Shown: in pieces, positions 33,273 through 43,842 of the stretch
How positions within the stretch are numbered: the first letter of the stretch is position 1
Layout of the letters: each line of letters begins with the position of its first letter
Source of the DNA: Bathymodiolus brooksi
Lineage: Eukaryota > Mollusca > Bivalvia > Mytilida > Modiolidae
NCBI GenBank assembly: GCA_963680875.1
Contig: OY804590.1
Location: 19,468,640 to 19,532,639, forward strand
Length of the DNA stretch: 64,000 bases
Direction of reading: 5' to 3'
Translations under genes and position numbers: made by a program
The notes under the pieces: model-generated
Seen by the model: only the letters and a program-made list of their open reading frames with translations
Database searches by the model: none
What the model was told of the DNA's origin: nothing

Positions 33273-33644
33273 TCATTTTTTTCCCAATATAATTTTACTA
33301 GAATTTAAACAAACATTGACATAATTTGACTCCCCATTTGGTGGGTTTTTTTTGGTGGGCAGTGACTGCCTTTTTTCTTTGAGTTCTTGTAGTTCTTCAG
33401 CTGTGACAGTTGTGAACCTTTTTCCCTTGGGCCAGTAGTTTGGGGCTGCGAAATTTTCGCTTCTTTCTGTTGAAAAAGCCTGGTTTAGCTCTCGTAAGAC
33501 TTCTCCATTAGATGTAGAAGCAACCCCGTCAAAATCAATAGAAGCTACTTCATCAAATGATGTATCAGCGTTAAACATACTGAGCAGTAGGTCCACATTT
33601 TCCTGATATTCCGTCATTTCAACATCCAAGCCAAGATCAAACAT
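33273..33644 (-). pseudogene. Crypton-type gene, first exon with frameshift
   Basis: ATG at 33644 in a good context ('aaacaatg') opens an acidic N-terminus ('MFDLGLDVEMTEYQENVDLL'), then 'FTTVTAEELQELKEKRQSLP', a common lead-in to DUF3504 proteins. At a run of eight A bases (about 33345-33352) the frame leaves the conserved track. The frame used downstream reads 'NPPNGESNYVNV', while another frame holds 'TKWGVKLCQCLFKF', which fits the family pattern of a Trp-containing motif after a Lys-rich stretch. A ninth A would join them. This may be a real 1-bp loss or a sequencing error in a homopolymer. Together with the nonsense codon in the main exon it argues for a pseudogene. Confidence 0.65.
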
Positions 33645-33923
33645 TGTTTACGTCAACAAGCAGACGACGGAAGTAAAAAAATACACGTAAGCAACGACGA
33701 CATTTTGTTCAATATTGATATAACATTTCAATACAAAGAGTAACAAAACATATTTTATTTTCATATTTTTATTAAAATCCCTGTTTTGTCCCCACATTGC
33801 CATTTTTTATTATCCCTGTTGGGGACCTATATTGTACTTTCTTTTTCATTGTTTGTAAACATTATAAAAAAGTAGTTCCTCGACAGGTGAAAGGGGCGTG
33901 GCCTAAATTCCAAACCAGGTTAT

Positions 33924-34151
33924 CCTATATAGACGATGTTGATCAGTATCAATTAGCCAATCATATTACGTGAAATACCACAAATTAAATTATTACTTAA
34001 TGTCATTTGGACATTTCTACAATATCGTATTAAATTCAACGGTATACACTAGATACCTGTTGAACCATGTTACATGTATGTTGGAGGAGTCGAACATTTT
34101 ACTTCCAAATAATCCGAGGTTTTGAGTTATCCAGGATGAATTAATCATTAA
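33924..34151. other. Non-coding spacer
   Basis: No supported feature. Confidence 0.4.
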
Positions 34152-34527
34152 TGGGTACCAACTGTGCTCCTGCTCTCGCCAACTGGTTCCTTTATTCGTA
34201 CAAGGAGGACTTCATACAGGGGACTCTCAAGAAAAATGAAAAGAAGTTAGCACGATCCTATAATTTCACGTTCCGCTATATAGATGATGCCCTGTCACTA
34301 AATAATTCTTAGAGTGGTGATTTTGTTATCGTATCTATCCCATTGAGCTTGCAATAAAGGATATCACAGTTGCAGCTAGCACTTTGTCATACCTTGACCT
34401 ACACCTCGACATAAGCAGTGACGAATGGTTAAGAACGAAACGTTACAACAATAGAGATGATTCCAATTTTCCAATTGTGCACTTTCCATTAATATGTAGC
34501 AACATATGAAGTATATATCTCTCAGTT
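34152..34527 (+). pseudogene. PLE family A RT fragment (motif B to thumb)
   Basis: Starts at 'atgggtaccaactgtgctcc' (MGTNCAP of motif B), continues through 'cgctatatagatgatgccc' (YIDDA, catalytic box changed after DD) and the thumb 'aaacgttacaacaatagag', and stops at 'gtatatatctctcag', where a SINE 3' core joins. It has stops and indels and lacks both ends. Confidence 0.8.
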
Positions 34528-34585
34528 GATATAACTGAAATATTGTTGAAAGTGGCGTTAAGCACCATAACCGTAACCCTCAGAG
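34528..34585 (+). mobile_element. SINE E 3' core fragment
   Basis: 'gatataactgaaatattgttg' then 'aaagtggcgttaagcacca'. Joined directly to the truncated PLE coding fragment. Confidence 0.6.
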
Positions 34586-35331
34586 CAAATGTTAAACTGA
34601 CGAATGTCTAGTATCGTAGTATTTTTGCAAAATCCAACATTTTGCTGAGAGTATGTTATTCATCATATTTTTATGTAGTAAAACTTTTAGTGATCTTTTG
34701 ATCATCAGATTCTAAATAAGATTAATGTCTTCCTATGATAATGATGTATATTAATAACAATATATAAATATTATATGTCTACTTTAGCAGAATGAAGTAC
34801 TAATTGACTACGAAACGTAAAACTATAAACATACTAGTCATGTAATTAGTTTACATAACAAACAAATGTGTATAATAACAATCAATAGATGAATAAATAA
34901 ATAGAAAAGGGAGGGGCAATTTTATTTTTTGCAATTACATACCTCCATAAATTCACATACCTTACCGCTATTTTAATTGAGGAATATTCGTGTTTAGAAT
35001 GATTTATCAAAGCTGAAAAATGCTTGTGCATTAAATACAACAGAACTAACAATTAATGCGTCTTTCATTTTTTACTCATATAATTAATATTCCACCTCTG
35101 TTTTTATTTACATCAATAAATCTTATTTTGCACTCATTTAATTCAAGCACACCTCTAATGAAATGTGCAGTTTTTGAGGTTATATGTCATCTCCGCTCTG
35201 AGATAAGGATATGGGTCTGTATTTAGAAACCAATTAAATATTAAAAGTGGTAGGATGACCATCAATGATAAACATCAGACAAATATCCCACTCTCTACAG
35301 ATATTGCACGTCGTGTTCACTAAATTTCACA
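34586..35331. other. AT-rich non-coding spacer
   Basis: A family C half-copy may lie at 35303-35330 ('gcacgtcgtgttcactaaat'). Otherwise nothing. Confidence 0.4.
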
Positions 35332-35514
35332 TACAGTCAATCCTGTATATAAAGGTCACTCAAGAGAACCTGAAAATGTGCCTTTTATGAACAGTTGTCC
35401 TTTCTATACAGGTTCGAATTATATGCACTATTCATTAATGGGAAAAATGAGACTGCTCTTTATAGACAGTGATTTGTTATATAGAGGTGCCCTTTTAAGG
35501 CAGGTTTGACTGTA
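35332..35514. mobile_element. 183-bp MITE with CAGTC ends
   Basis: Left 'tacagtcaatcctgtatata' and right 'aaggcaggtttgactgta' are inverted repeats with TA at both outer ends. Related to the element at 28666-29517. No coding capacity. Confidence 0.75.
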
Positions 35515-35683
35515 TATATTTTATTGCGTAAGTATCTTCAACAGAAAATTTAATGTTGGATACTGTAAGGTTTATCGCCACGTTCTCCAATTTCTGAGCT
35601 ATGACGTAAGTAGCAGTCGTATTGGGAGAGGAAAACTCGGACAAATATATTGAACAGGCCAGTGAAAGTCCCAGTCATGTGTC

Positions 35684-35794
35684 GATATTTTGTCGTATCC
35701 TGAAACTCTACCTGTTGATGTTGGTGTTGGTACTTAGATATTTTGTCGTATCCTGAAACTCTACCTATTGATGTTGGTGTTGGTACTTAGATAT
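35684..35794. repeat. 53-bp tandem duplication
   Basis: 'gatattttgtcgtatcctg' starts at 35684 and 35737. The copies differ by one base (ctgttg/ctattg). Confidence 0.95.
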
Positions 35795-36029
35795 TAAAAT
35801 ACATGTAAACTGAATAGATAACGATTTTAATTTCTTATTCTAGGTAAATGATAATGTATCGCTATATTTATAAAATGTTTCATAATGGGCGACTTATTTT
35901 CATTATTAAAACTACTGAACATGGGCTACAATTTCCTCCTACCAGAGTACATATAGTGTGCATGCCTGAATTCACTAAAGATATTCATCCACAACCTCAA
36001 ATTTACTTAGAGATAGAGGAGATTATTTG

Positions 36030-36215
36030 ACCCATAAAGAACTAGTTTAACCACGCCACTTTGTATTGAAGTGCCTCTACAAAGCCAAACAAGTGCGCGG
36101 TCATACATGTGTGTTCCGGGTATCGATTTTCCTTCTGTTTCTACTAATTCCTGATTATATCTTGGAACTGTTCGATGCGGAATTCTTTGTTCTAAAGTGT
36201 TTTGTATCAATAAAT
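36030..36215 (+). mobile_element. Family F PLE-like tail
   Basis: 'ccacgccactttgtattgaag', 'tgcctctacaaagcc', 'gtgtgttccgggtatcgat', 'cttggaactgttcgatgc'. Confidence 0.6.
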
Positions 36216-36715
36216 AGAATTTATTAATTCAATGTGCTTAATCTTTGATCATCAGATCTTATTTTGAAAAATAATATATTTGATTATGTATAATAATCGA
36301 AAAAACATATATCTCCGCTATTAATTATTAATGTTAATGGAATTGCTCTTAAAGCAGTATCTGGTTATACAACAAAGCTAACTTTATTTTAAATACTTCT
36401 TTATATCATATCTTTATTATTTTACAAGACATAATGTTATCTAATGTGGTACATTAAAGCAATGATTACAAGATAGAAGAATATAGCTAATAATCACAGA
36501 CACGTTTTAAAGTGTCGTAAATTTTAACCAATGTTTTCTTGCCGTTTATATCCGGTCATCACGACATGCACTTTAATATAGAGGTGATATTAACTGGGGT
36601 TTTCTTTGTGGCATTGGCATTGAGGTAAAAAAATAAAAGGTAATTATGTCAACAGTGCGTGCTTAGAATTTTTTTTACAGTAAATATTTATTTGATTTTT
36701 TTCTTGGAATTTGTG
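36216..36715. other. AT-rich non-coding spacer
   Basis: No supported feature. Confidence 0.4.
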
Positions 36716-37203
36716 TTATGATATATATAGAGATGGTGTGTGTCAACCGTTTGTTTCTTTTGTGTGGAATTTGTATTGCGATACATGTAGTTATAGAGGT
36801 GGTGTCAGTCAGTTTATTTTTTACTTCGCGTTGCCACAGCTATAGAGGTGGCGTCAATCTTTTTTTTATTTTGCATTTCTATATGCATAGAGGATTTAGG
36901 AATGATTTGTATTACAATAGATATAGAGGTGGTGTCAATCTTTTTTTTTATTTTGCATTTCTACATGCATAGAGGCTTTAGGAATGATTTGTATTACAAT
37001 AGATATAGAGGTGGTGTCAATCTTTTTTCTTCTTCTACATTTTGCATTGCTACAGGTATAGAGGCTTTAGGAATGATTTGTATTACAATAGATATAGAGG
37101 TGGCGTCAATCTTTTTTCTTCTTCTACATTTTGCATTGCTACAGGTATAGAGGTTTTATGAAGGATTTGTATTACGATAGATATAGAGGTGGTGTTAACA
37201 TTT
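36716..37203. repeat. Irregular 82-89-bp tandem array
   Basis: 'agatatagaggtggtgtcaat' recurs at 36919, 37001, 37090 and 37179, with earlier diverged units at 36728, 36790 and 36837. Later units have gained a 'cttcttctac' stretch (82 to 89 bp). Frames up to 100 codons across it are by-products of the repeat. Confidence 0.85.
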
Positions 37204-37323
37204 AACCATCACGAATAATTTCTAGAAATTCAGCGTGAAATATTTCATAAGTATTCAAGATGTGAACAAATGCAATAAGATGAAATATTAATATTTACAA
37301 TAGGAAGGACTATGACAGCATAG

Positions 37324-37592
37324 GTAACACCTTAATACATAGAACACTCCTGTCTGCTCCCTGTGGGAAATGCTGAACTGCTATGTCGGTTTAGCAACTT
37401 AGTACATAGGACACGCCTGTTTGCTACCTGCGGGAAATGCTGAACTGTTATGTCGGTTTAGCAACTTAGTACATAGAACACTCCTGTCTGCTACCTGCGG
37501 GAAATGCTCGACTGCTATGTCGGTTTAGCAACTTAGTACATAGGACACGCCTGTCCGCTACATGGGGGCAGTGCTAAACAGCTATTTCGGTT
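37324..37592. repeat. 67-bp tandem array, 4 units
   Basis: 'ttagcaacttagtacatag' starts at 37391, 37458 and 37525, with a diverged first unit before it. Units share 'gggaaatgctgaactg' and 'atgtcggttta'. Confidence 0.9.
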
Positions 37593-38129
37593 GAACGCAG
37601 CGAACCGTCACTACTACCCATTGAATATATACAAATTGCACTTTTATATTCGAATCTAGGGTACACTAGTAAAGGTTTCCTACAAGGGAGAAACATTTCA
37701 ATTATCTAGCTGTGCGTCAGTATGACTATGGTAATGGTAAATTAGAGATGATAAAAATACAAATGTTATATACACTGACATTCTGTTTTATATTAATTTG
37801 ATGTTCATCATAATTGGTCTTATTTTAGATAATTTGGCCAAGTAATCTGATTTCTGTAAATTATAAAAGACAATGTTTAGTTAGAATTATAATGTACATT
37901 GGGTACATGTGTGATTGATGATATATCTAGCTATTTTCCTAATTTGTTAATTCTGTATTATTTATATGAAAACAATTATATATATCAATTGTTGTCTCAT
38001 TTATTGCTACAAGTCGATATTTGCTGTCTGTATCTTAAAAGTGATTTCAAAATCTATCGATCATTTCATGTCTTATATGACCAAAACAATTTATTTTGCT
38101 TATATCCTCCGGATTATAATTTTTCATCT
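37593..38129. other. AT-rich non-coding spacer
   Basis: Short open frames only (up to 77 codons). None supported. Confidence 0.4.
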
Positions 38130-38310
38130 TAATAAAATAAAAAGTAGAAACATACCACACTGTTGGAAAATTTCTAAAATTCAATAAAAATAAATAGCAG
38201 AAATAATCAAAATGGATACCAATAAATCACAAATACATGACCGCTCACTTTCATGGCTTGGTACAGGCACTTCAATTAAATATTGCGCTGTGAAACTAGT
38301 TTTATGCGGG
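38130..38310 (-). mobile_element. Family F PLE-like tail
   Basis: Reverse: 'aacataccacactgttggaa', 'gaccgctcactttcatggc', 'ttggtacaggcacttcaatt'. Confidence 0.75.
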
Positions 38311-38374
38311 ATTGTTGCTTACAACCAAGTGAGTATTTTGTCAGTTATGTCATGCCGAGAACAAGTCACATTTC

Positions 38375-38640
38375 GATGAGATGATGATGTCCGCTTTGAA
38401 CTAGATCAACAGGCTTACTTGGGTTTTTGTAGTGCTATCTCACCGAAGCAACAATTAGCGGAAACACATTTGGCTCTACTCGGACTATCCCGATTCCACA
38501 CTCCTTAATGTTTTGTGTTTAGCGGAGAAGCAACAACCACCAATTTCATAATATTTGATTTGACCCGACTGGGGCTCGTACCTACGCTCTACCACAGTCG
38601 AGGCGAGCACGCTAACCATTACGCTATCGAGGATGTTAGG
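38375..38640 (-). mobile_element. tRNA-derived SINE, type G (longest copy)
   Basis: The minus strand begins 'cctcgatagcgtaatggttag' (A box). The B box is 'gtaggtacgagcccc', followed by 'agtcgggtcaaatc'. The distal module 'gatgatgatgtccgctttg' (as on the plus strand) is shared with the 14712 copy. Best-preserved G-type copy. Confidence 0.75.
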
Positions 38641-39042
38641 GTGACATTGTAATTGTGGTTGTTGTGATATTATTCATAACGTATTATTATTTACTTATTT
38701 TTTTTTATTATTATTATTTTATTTCTTCTAGCAACGTTCTACTTACTACGCCGTTTGGTTTTTTTTATTGATTTATTTTTTGTTATTTCAAGTTGCTCAC
38801 ACGATTTAGTAATTGGCTTTCATATTTTGTTTAATCAACAAAGCATTCATATGTTGAGCAATTTTTATATTTTTTAATTGTGAAATTAGTGAAGTATGGA
38901 TACTTTTAATCACTTCCTTTATGATCAATCGTCATGGCTTTAATAAAAAAAAACATATTATGGATATGTTATTTGCTAGATGCTTTAACGAGTCTCACAA
39001 AGCAAGGCAAATACAAATTAATACAGTCATATGTGAGGACTG
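38641..39042. other. T-rich non-coding spacer
   Basis: Runs of 'ttatttttt' and 'ttattattatt'. No feature. Confidence 0.45.
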
Positions 39043-39345
39043 AAAGAAGAGTTTGAAGATACGAAAGAGGTAATCAGAATCCGTAAATCGAAGAACATGC
39101 AACACAATGGACAAAAGGACAAACAATGATCTACAAAACACTTAACAGAAAACTAGAGACCAAGTAACATAAACCCCACTAAAAACCTGGTGTGAACACA
39201 GGTACTCCGGAAGGGTATACAGTTCCTGCTCCACGAGAGGCACCCATAGTGTTACTCTTGTAACAAACCCGGTGATAAATCATGAATGTGGAAATGATCG
39301 TTTTGTGCTTATTACAAACAGAACAGATCCATGATGATTTGTGTT
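39043..39345 (-). mobile_element. PLE family A 3' tail, nearly complete
   Basis: Reverse: 'agaagagtttgaagatacg', 'aatccgtaaatcgaagaac', 'ggacaaacaatgatctac', 'gtgaacacaggtactccgg', 'acagttcctgctccacg', 'gtaacaaacccggtgataa', 'gatccatgatgatttgtg'. Confidence 0.9.
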
Positions 39346-39424
39346 GATTATAATATTAGTATAGTCAAATAATGTCTTCTTCATATAGTAGAAATATTAA
39401 ACACACACATTACTATAAGGTTCT

Positions 39425-39475
39425 TGTTTCACGCATCGTGCACACTAAATTAGATATCTACCTTTCAATTATCTC
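39425..39475 (+). mobile_element. Family C half-copy
   Basis: 'gcatcgtgcacactaaatta' then 'gatatctacc'. Only the 3' half of the ribozyme-like region is recognisable. Confidence 0.45.
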
Positions 39476-39538
39476 TTAATATGGAAAAATACAATATAAA
39501 TCATTTATACAAATAGTATGTATGGTTATAGTAAAATA

Positions 39539-39640
39539 AATGTAGATATCTAATGTAGTGTGCAATGCACGTTTCTGGAATAACCTTCATTAGGTACGCT
39601 CAAGGTCATGATATTTGTGAGCCAAATAAATAAATAATAT
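39539..39640 (-). mobile_element. Family C fragment, core mutated
   Basis: The minus-strand core is CTAATGA (G5 to A) with GAAA kept. The cleavage-site region 'gtgcattgc' is altered. Confidence 0.55.
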
Positions 39641-40038
39641 TTGCGAATATTTTTGGGGGAATCGTGACATCTTCAGAATTGCTGGTTAGCATTTAGGAAT
39701 TTTCTCATAATTTGTGCAGATACCATACCCTCAAATCCAAAGGACATAGCTTCTAGTTTACCTGATCACAATTCAGCTCAGCATACAATCAACAATGTTT
39801 TAATTATATTGAAATATTATATACATGTCTGCAGATGTACATGCAGTGTCCTTAATCCAGAACGTGATCTTTAAATTCAGAAATGTATTATTCATTTTGA
39901 AAAAGCATCCATGTTATTTCTGTCCCTGAATAATAGAAAATGGTTAAATCTGGATGCGGAATTGAGTGGTTAAACAACAGTATTTAGAAAAAACTGCTGG
40001 AACCTGCTAATCTGGGTCACGGGTCACTGTAATCGGGC
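39641..40038. other. Non-coding spacer
   Basis: No supported feature. Confidence 0.4.
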
Positions 40039-40384
40039 GGCTGTATCGAGAAACAGATACGGTGTTGAAAAAACTGTTGATACTCATAAAATATTGATAA
40101 ATGCAATACAATTTTATGTTTGTCTTCAAGAAATATGATAGACAAAACCATGTGTGAAGTTTTATGACGAAATATCTACGATTTCTATGTAAATTTACGA
40201 GTTGAAGTTGCGGCTGTATCGAGAAACAGATACGGTGTTGAAAAAAAATGTTGATACTCATAAAATATTGATAAATGCAATAAAACTTTATGTTTGTCTT
40301 CAAGAAATATGATAGACAAAACCATGTGTGAAGTTTTATGACGAAATATCTCCGATTTCTATGTAAATTTACGAGTTGAAGTGG
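40039..40384. repeat. 172-bp tandem duplication
   Basis: 'cggctgtatcgagaaacag' starts at 40039 and 40211. The two copies differ by only a few bases, so the duplication is recent. An antisense frame of 98 codons across the copies reflects the duplication. Confidence 0.95.
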
Positions 40385-40617
40385 GGAAATTTTATGTTCG
40401 ATTTCTAAAAATCTTCTACTCTGAAACCACAGGTAAATTTACTTTAGCGATGTATTTTTATCTTGGACAAGAATAATGAGCGTCCTGATTGGATGACCGA
40501 TTTAAAACACACTGACTCTGCATGGTAAAAAGATGCATGTGAAAGAAATCTGTTATATTTATTCATTTGTTTGATTCTGGAATATTGTTGATCCTTGATT
40601 TAAACAAGAAAAAAGGG

Positions 40618-40872
40618 AAAAGGGGGGGGGTGAATTTTATTTGCGAATTTTACAGTGAAATAAATGTTATGTTTCGACAGTTTAAAGTGAAAAATAAAAA
40701 TTTGTTGCGACTAAAGCTTAAATCAGCGTTAAAAATTGAACAAATATCAGTGGTTTTGTAATTGAGATTTATTTTAAATAGAAAATCTGAATTTATTATT
40801 TATTAATTTATTATTAATGATACAATTTTATATCCGAGTGGGGGGGGGGGAGGGGGGGGGGGGGGCGGGGGC
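40618..40872. repeat. Two G-rich homopolymer-like tracts
   Basis: A G run at 40621-40630 and a longer, nearly pure G tract at 40841-40871 (interrupted by single a and c). Four or more G-runs in ~30 bases could form a G-quadruplex on the plus strand. Confidence 0.8.
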
Positions 40873-41234
40873 TATGATGAAAATTTGAAATAAAAACACA
40901 GGACCGGATTTTAAGCAAAAATAATAATCCAGGATTAGTTTTTTATTAAAAAAAAATCCAGGACCCTGTGTCCATGATTTTTTTTTTAAAGTTAATAATA
41001 TGTAATATTGACATCCACACTTGCCTTTTGGACAGCACATTTCTGTGTCCACACTTGTTAATATAACAATATAAATATTAATTAACATATAATGATTTTC
41101 GCAAGTTATTCAGAAAAAAACATTATATGCAGATCGAATATATAATTATCAAGATTAAATTTGTTTATTTACATTGTAACTTGTATGCACTGAAACATTG
41201 TGTCAACAGAATCATGTAAGTATAATAAAAAAAA
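40873..41234. other. AT-rich non-coding spacer
   Basis: No supported feature. Confidence 0.4.
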
Positions 41235-41300
41235 ATTAATGAAAAACGAATGTATCTACTTTACTGCGCATGACGCATTTCTGGAATGAGTTTCATCATA
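41235..41300 (-). mobile_element. Family C half-copy at the PLE 3' border
   Basis: Minus strand: 'atgatgaaactcattccag', GAAA, 'tgcgtcatgcgc'. Family C sequence ends where family D begins ('cttcatca' side), as if the PLE had inserted into the CTGATGA box of a C copy. Confidence 0.5.
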
Positions 41301-41661
41301 TAAAGGTAATAACAAAATTACCGAACTCCGAACAATCTTACAAAGGGAAAGTCAAAATTCATAATTATATAAACAGACAAAATCAGTCAACAACCGGAAA
41401 ACTGTGAAAACCGTAATGACCCTGACTTGGTACAGGCATTTCTAAAGAAATGGTGGGTTGAATCAGATTTTAAGGCGCCAAACCTCCCGCTCTCATTACG
41501 GTTCAAAGGTTCCGGCTGTCACTGTAACAGTATTTAAATACAGGAACAAAATAGGTAAAATAGTTGTCAAAGCAGTACCATATTCGGTGACGTAAATGTC
41601 AAAAATATTTTTACGTCACACATTGACAAAAAAAATTCTTGACATATTTGACTCTTTATCT
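41301..41661 (-). mobile_element. 3' untranslated tail (family D) of the PLE
   Basis: Below the stop codon the minus strand has about 125 bp of AT-rich spacer, then 'gtgacagccggaacctttg', 'ttaaaatctgattcaaccc', 'tgcctgtaccaagtcagggtc', 'gttgactgattttgtctg' and the terminus 'ggtaattttgttattacc'. The same tail occurs detached at 16071-16318 and 24584-24796. Confidence 0.85.
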
Positions 41662-43842
41662 TTATACATTTTCACTATATGAAAATGCATCGCTTATAAT
41701 TTTTTCTGCAGAGACGGAATATATTTCGACAAGATATTGGTATCGGAATATAAACTTTTTAAGAGATCGAATAAGGCGAATCTTTTTATAGCCCTGGTCC
41801 AGTAGCCTGTTTCTCAGATGAAGATGACGTTTCAGGAAATCAGAATAATTGCTACTGCCCCTTGCATAGCGAATCAATTGCGAGATGTAAACACCATATG
41901 CAGGAGAAGCTGGTATATTGCTGCACATATTTGGAAAATTTATGATTTTAAAATTGAAGTCGTCCCGCTTATCATAAATTTTAGTACTGAGTTGACCACT
42001 GTCGTCAAATTCGAGGTATAAGTCCAAAAATGATGCGGACGAAGCTGTATCGGTGGTCTCTTTAACTTCCAGCTCTGGAGGATATATCAATGGAAGAAAT
42101 TCTGCAAATCTAGAATTATTGATAGATAAAACGTCATCAATATACCTGTATGTGAAATTAAAGGCTCTAGCCTCATGAATCTTCTTATCTTTTACAAGCT
42201 TTTGAAGAAACTCCGACTCATATGAGTATAAAAATAAATCGGCTAGAAGAGGGGCACAATTCGTACCCATTGGTATGCCGACGACCTGCTGAAACAGTGT
42301 CCCTCCAAAGGAGACAAATATGTTATCGATGAGGAACTCCAGCATACTGATCACTTGTTCCTCGGAGTAGCATGTTTTACCTTTATGAATTTTGTTTGAA
42401 AAATATGTGGAATTGTAGCATAACACAACAAATTTTGAGCCATAGTTTCTATGACTAAAAGCTTTATGAATTGTTTCTTTTAAGCGGGTTTTTAATTTGT
42501 CATGCGGTAGGGTGGTATATAGAGTTGAAAAATCAAAGGTTTTGATGGAGGATACCTGACAGAAAGATCTTGATTTCAGGTTATCCAAAAGATCTTTAGA
42601 GTTTTTCAAAATCCACATGTGATTTATGCCACTACGCGAGTAAACAGTTTCACAATATTTCTGTTGTCCCTCTTTTACTGCAGACAGAATCTTTGTTAGG
42701 TGAATAGACAATTCTTTCGTCGAACAAGTTGATGATCCCGCTATGTACCTTTCTTTGTATGGTGTCTTATGGAGTTTAGGTATCCAATATAAATAGGGTA
42801 AATCCTCAGACTTTTTACCAGAGGGAATGTTTAAAGAGGTCATGAATGATCTGTGGTTAGCTAGGATTTCATCTTTGTCGAACGAAGTTGGTTTGTATGT
42901 GGTATTACTAGAGGTGTTGCTATTTATACCTAATTCCTTGATTAGGCATTCGAAGTAATATGATTTACATACAAACACGATATTGTTGGAAGCCTTGTCC
43001 GCAGGAACGATAACATATTTGTCATGAAGAGAGGAAAGACACTTAACAGCTTCTTGGTCTTTAAATACAGACTTAGGTCGACTATTAACACAATTTTTGA
43101 GTTTGTGAATCCGACCTTGTACTAGAGACCTAATTGTTCTAACCCAGTCTGACAAGGACTCTAACTCAGGATCTTGGTCTACTTCTCTCTTTATCCACCT
43201 TCTGGCATAATCTTCAACAGCATCCATAATTATCTTGAAATTATGTTTCCAATTGATGTGTTGAGGTTCTCTGAATTTCGGACCATGAGAAATCACCTTT
43301 CGGAGACTCTCATGTTGAATGATATTCAGATCACCAGTGATTACATGTCCAGATGGGTTGTATTGAAAAGGAGAGTGGGAGCAGTCACAAGTCAGAGGGT
43401 TCTTAAGGTACTCTTCTATGTTAATATCTTGCAATGCTTCTTTGTAGTTGAAAATTTTACGGCCAATGCTGTTAGTGTAACTATAGGAGACAATGGGAAC
43501 AGATTGATTTTTGAAATATGGTGGAATTTCTTTTACGACCTCTTTTCTATTAAGAATGTTGCTGATGTTAATAGCATCGATTCCTTTGTTAGCAAACGGA
43601 ATATGGAGGAATTTTCTGTTGTTATCATGAAGAGGTTCAGATCGAACTGGTTTAAAAAGACGAAAGGACGCCACGTCACATATAATACTAGACAATCTGT
43701 ACTTAGGAGAAAAAGGATCTACGCCTCCTTTGTCAAGTCCAAAATCCCTAAGATCTTTGAGGTAGTTTACATATACGCACAAGGCCAAAATATTTGAAAG
43801 ACAAATAAATTTAAAAGAATAGATTTTTAGAAAAATACACAA
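41662..43842 (-). CDS. Penelope-like retroelement reverse transcriptase, uninterrupted frame
   Basis: Encodes a PLE reverse transcriptase, which copies element RNA into DNA at a chromosomal break. The frame has 726 codons without a stop. N-terminal part: 'CDCSHSPFQYNPSGHVITGD' (152-171), a motif that I associate with this PLE group. RT core: 'ADKASNNIVFVCK' (281-293), 'LPYLYWIPKLHKTP' (348-361), motif A 'TFDFSTLYTTLP' (D437), motif B 'GIPMGTNCAPLLADL' (522-536), motif C 'YRYIDDVLSINN' (D569, D570) and the thumb 'TKIYDKRDDFNFKIINFP' (620-637). All catalytic aspartates are present. The frame opens with TTG and the first ATG codon is residue 206, so the natural start is probably lost by 5' truncation or lies in an upstream exon. 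No GIY-YIG endonuclease is visible at the C-terminus, which ends 32 residues after 'LKKFIFR'. Its family D tail follows. Confidence 0.9.
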   Translation of the reverse strand: MCIFLKIYSFKFICLSNILALCVYVNYLKDLRDFGLDKGGVDPFSPKYRLSSIICDVASFRLFKPVRSEPLHDNNRKFLHIPFANKGIDAINISNILNRKEVVKEIPPYFKNQSVPIVSYSYTNSIGRKIFNYKEALQDINIEEYLKNPLTCDCSHSPFQYNPSGHVITGDLNIIQHESLRKVISHGPKFREPQHINWKHNFKIIMDAVEDYARRWIKREVDQDPELESLSDWVRTIRSLVQGRIHKLKNCVNSRPKSVFKDQEAVKCLSSLHDKYVIVPADKASNNIVFVCKSYYFECLIKELGINSNTSSNTTYKPTSFDKDEILANHRSFMTSLNIPSGKKSEDLPYLYWIPKLHKTPYKERYIAGSSTCSTKELSIHLTKILSAVKEGQQKYCETVYSRSGINHMWILKNSKDLLDNLKSRSFCQVSSIKTFDFSTLYTTLPHDKLKTRLKETIHKAFSHRNYGSKFVVLCYNSTYFSNKIHKGKTCYSEEQVISMLEFLIDNIFVSFGGTLFQQVVGIPMGTNCAPLLADLFLYSYESEFLQKLVKDKKIHEARAFNFTYRYIDDVLSINNSRFAEFLPLIYPPELEVKETTDTASSASFLDLYLEFDDSGQLSTKIYDKRDDFNFKIINFPNMCSNIPASPAYGVYISQLIRYARGSSNYSDFLKRHLHLRNRLLDQGYKKIRLIRSLKKFIFRYQYLVEIYSVSAEKIISDAFSYSENV

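Larger units (their letters stand above)
31295..33923 (-). mobile_element. Possible transposon around the Crypton-type gene
   Basis: A 14-bp sequence 'ataacctggtttgg' (31295-31308, inside the palindrome) is matched by its exact inverse 'ccaaaccaggttat' at 33910-33923. Together they bracket the recombinase gene. Classical Cryptons lack terminal inverted repeats, so this may be an element boundary, a shared transposon end or coincidence. No target duplication was seen. Confidence 0.35.

Noticed and set aside
36718..37150. Open frames of 84 and 100 codons
   Set aside because: They translate an 82-89-bp tandem repeat with no domain or start context.
38560..38640. Genuine tRNA gene
   Set aside because: The A and B boxes are present but the cloverleaf is degenerate, and the unit is repeated with a non-tRNA body (SINE type G).
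43174..43797. 207-codon forward frame
   Set aside because: It is antisense to the well-supported PLE reverse transcriptase frame on the minus strand.
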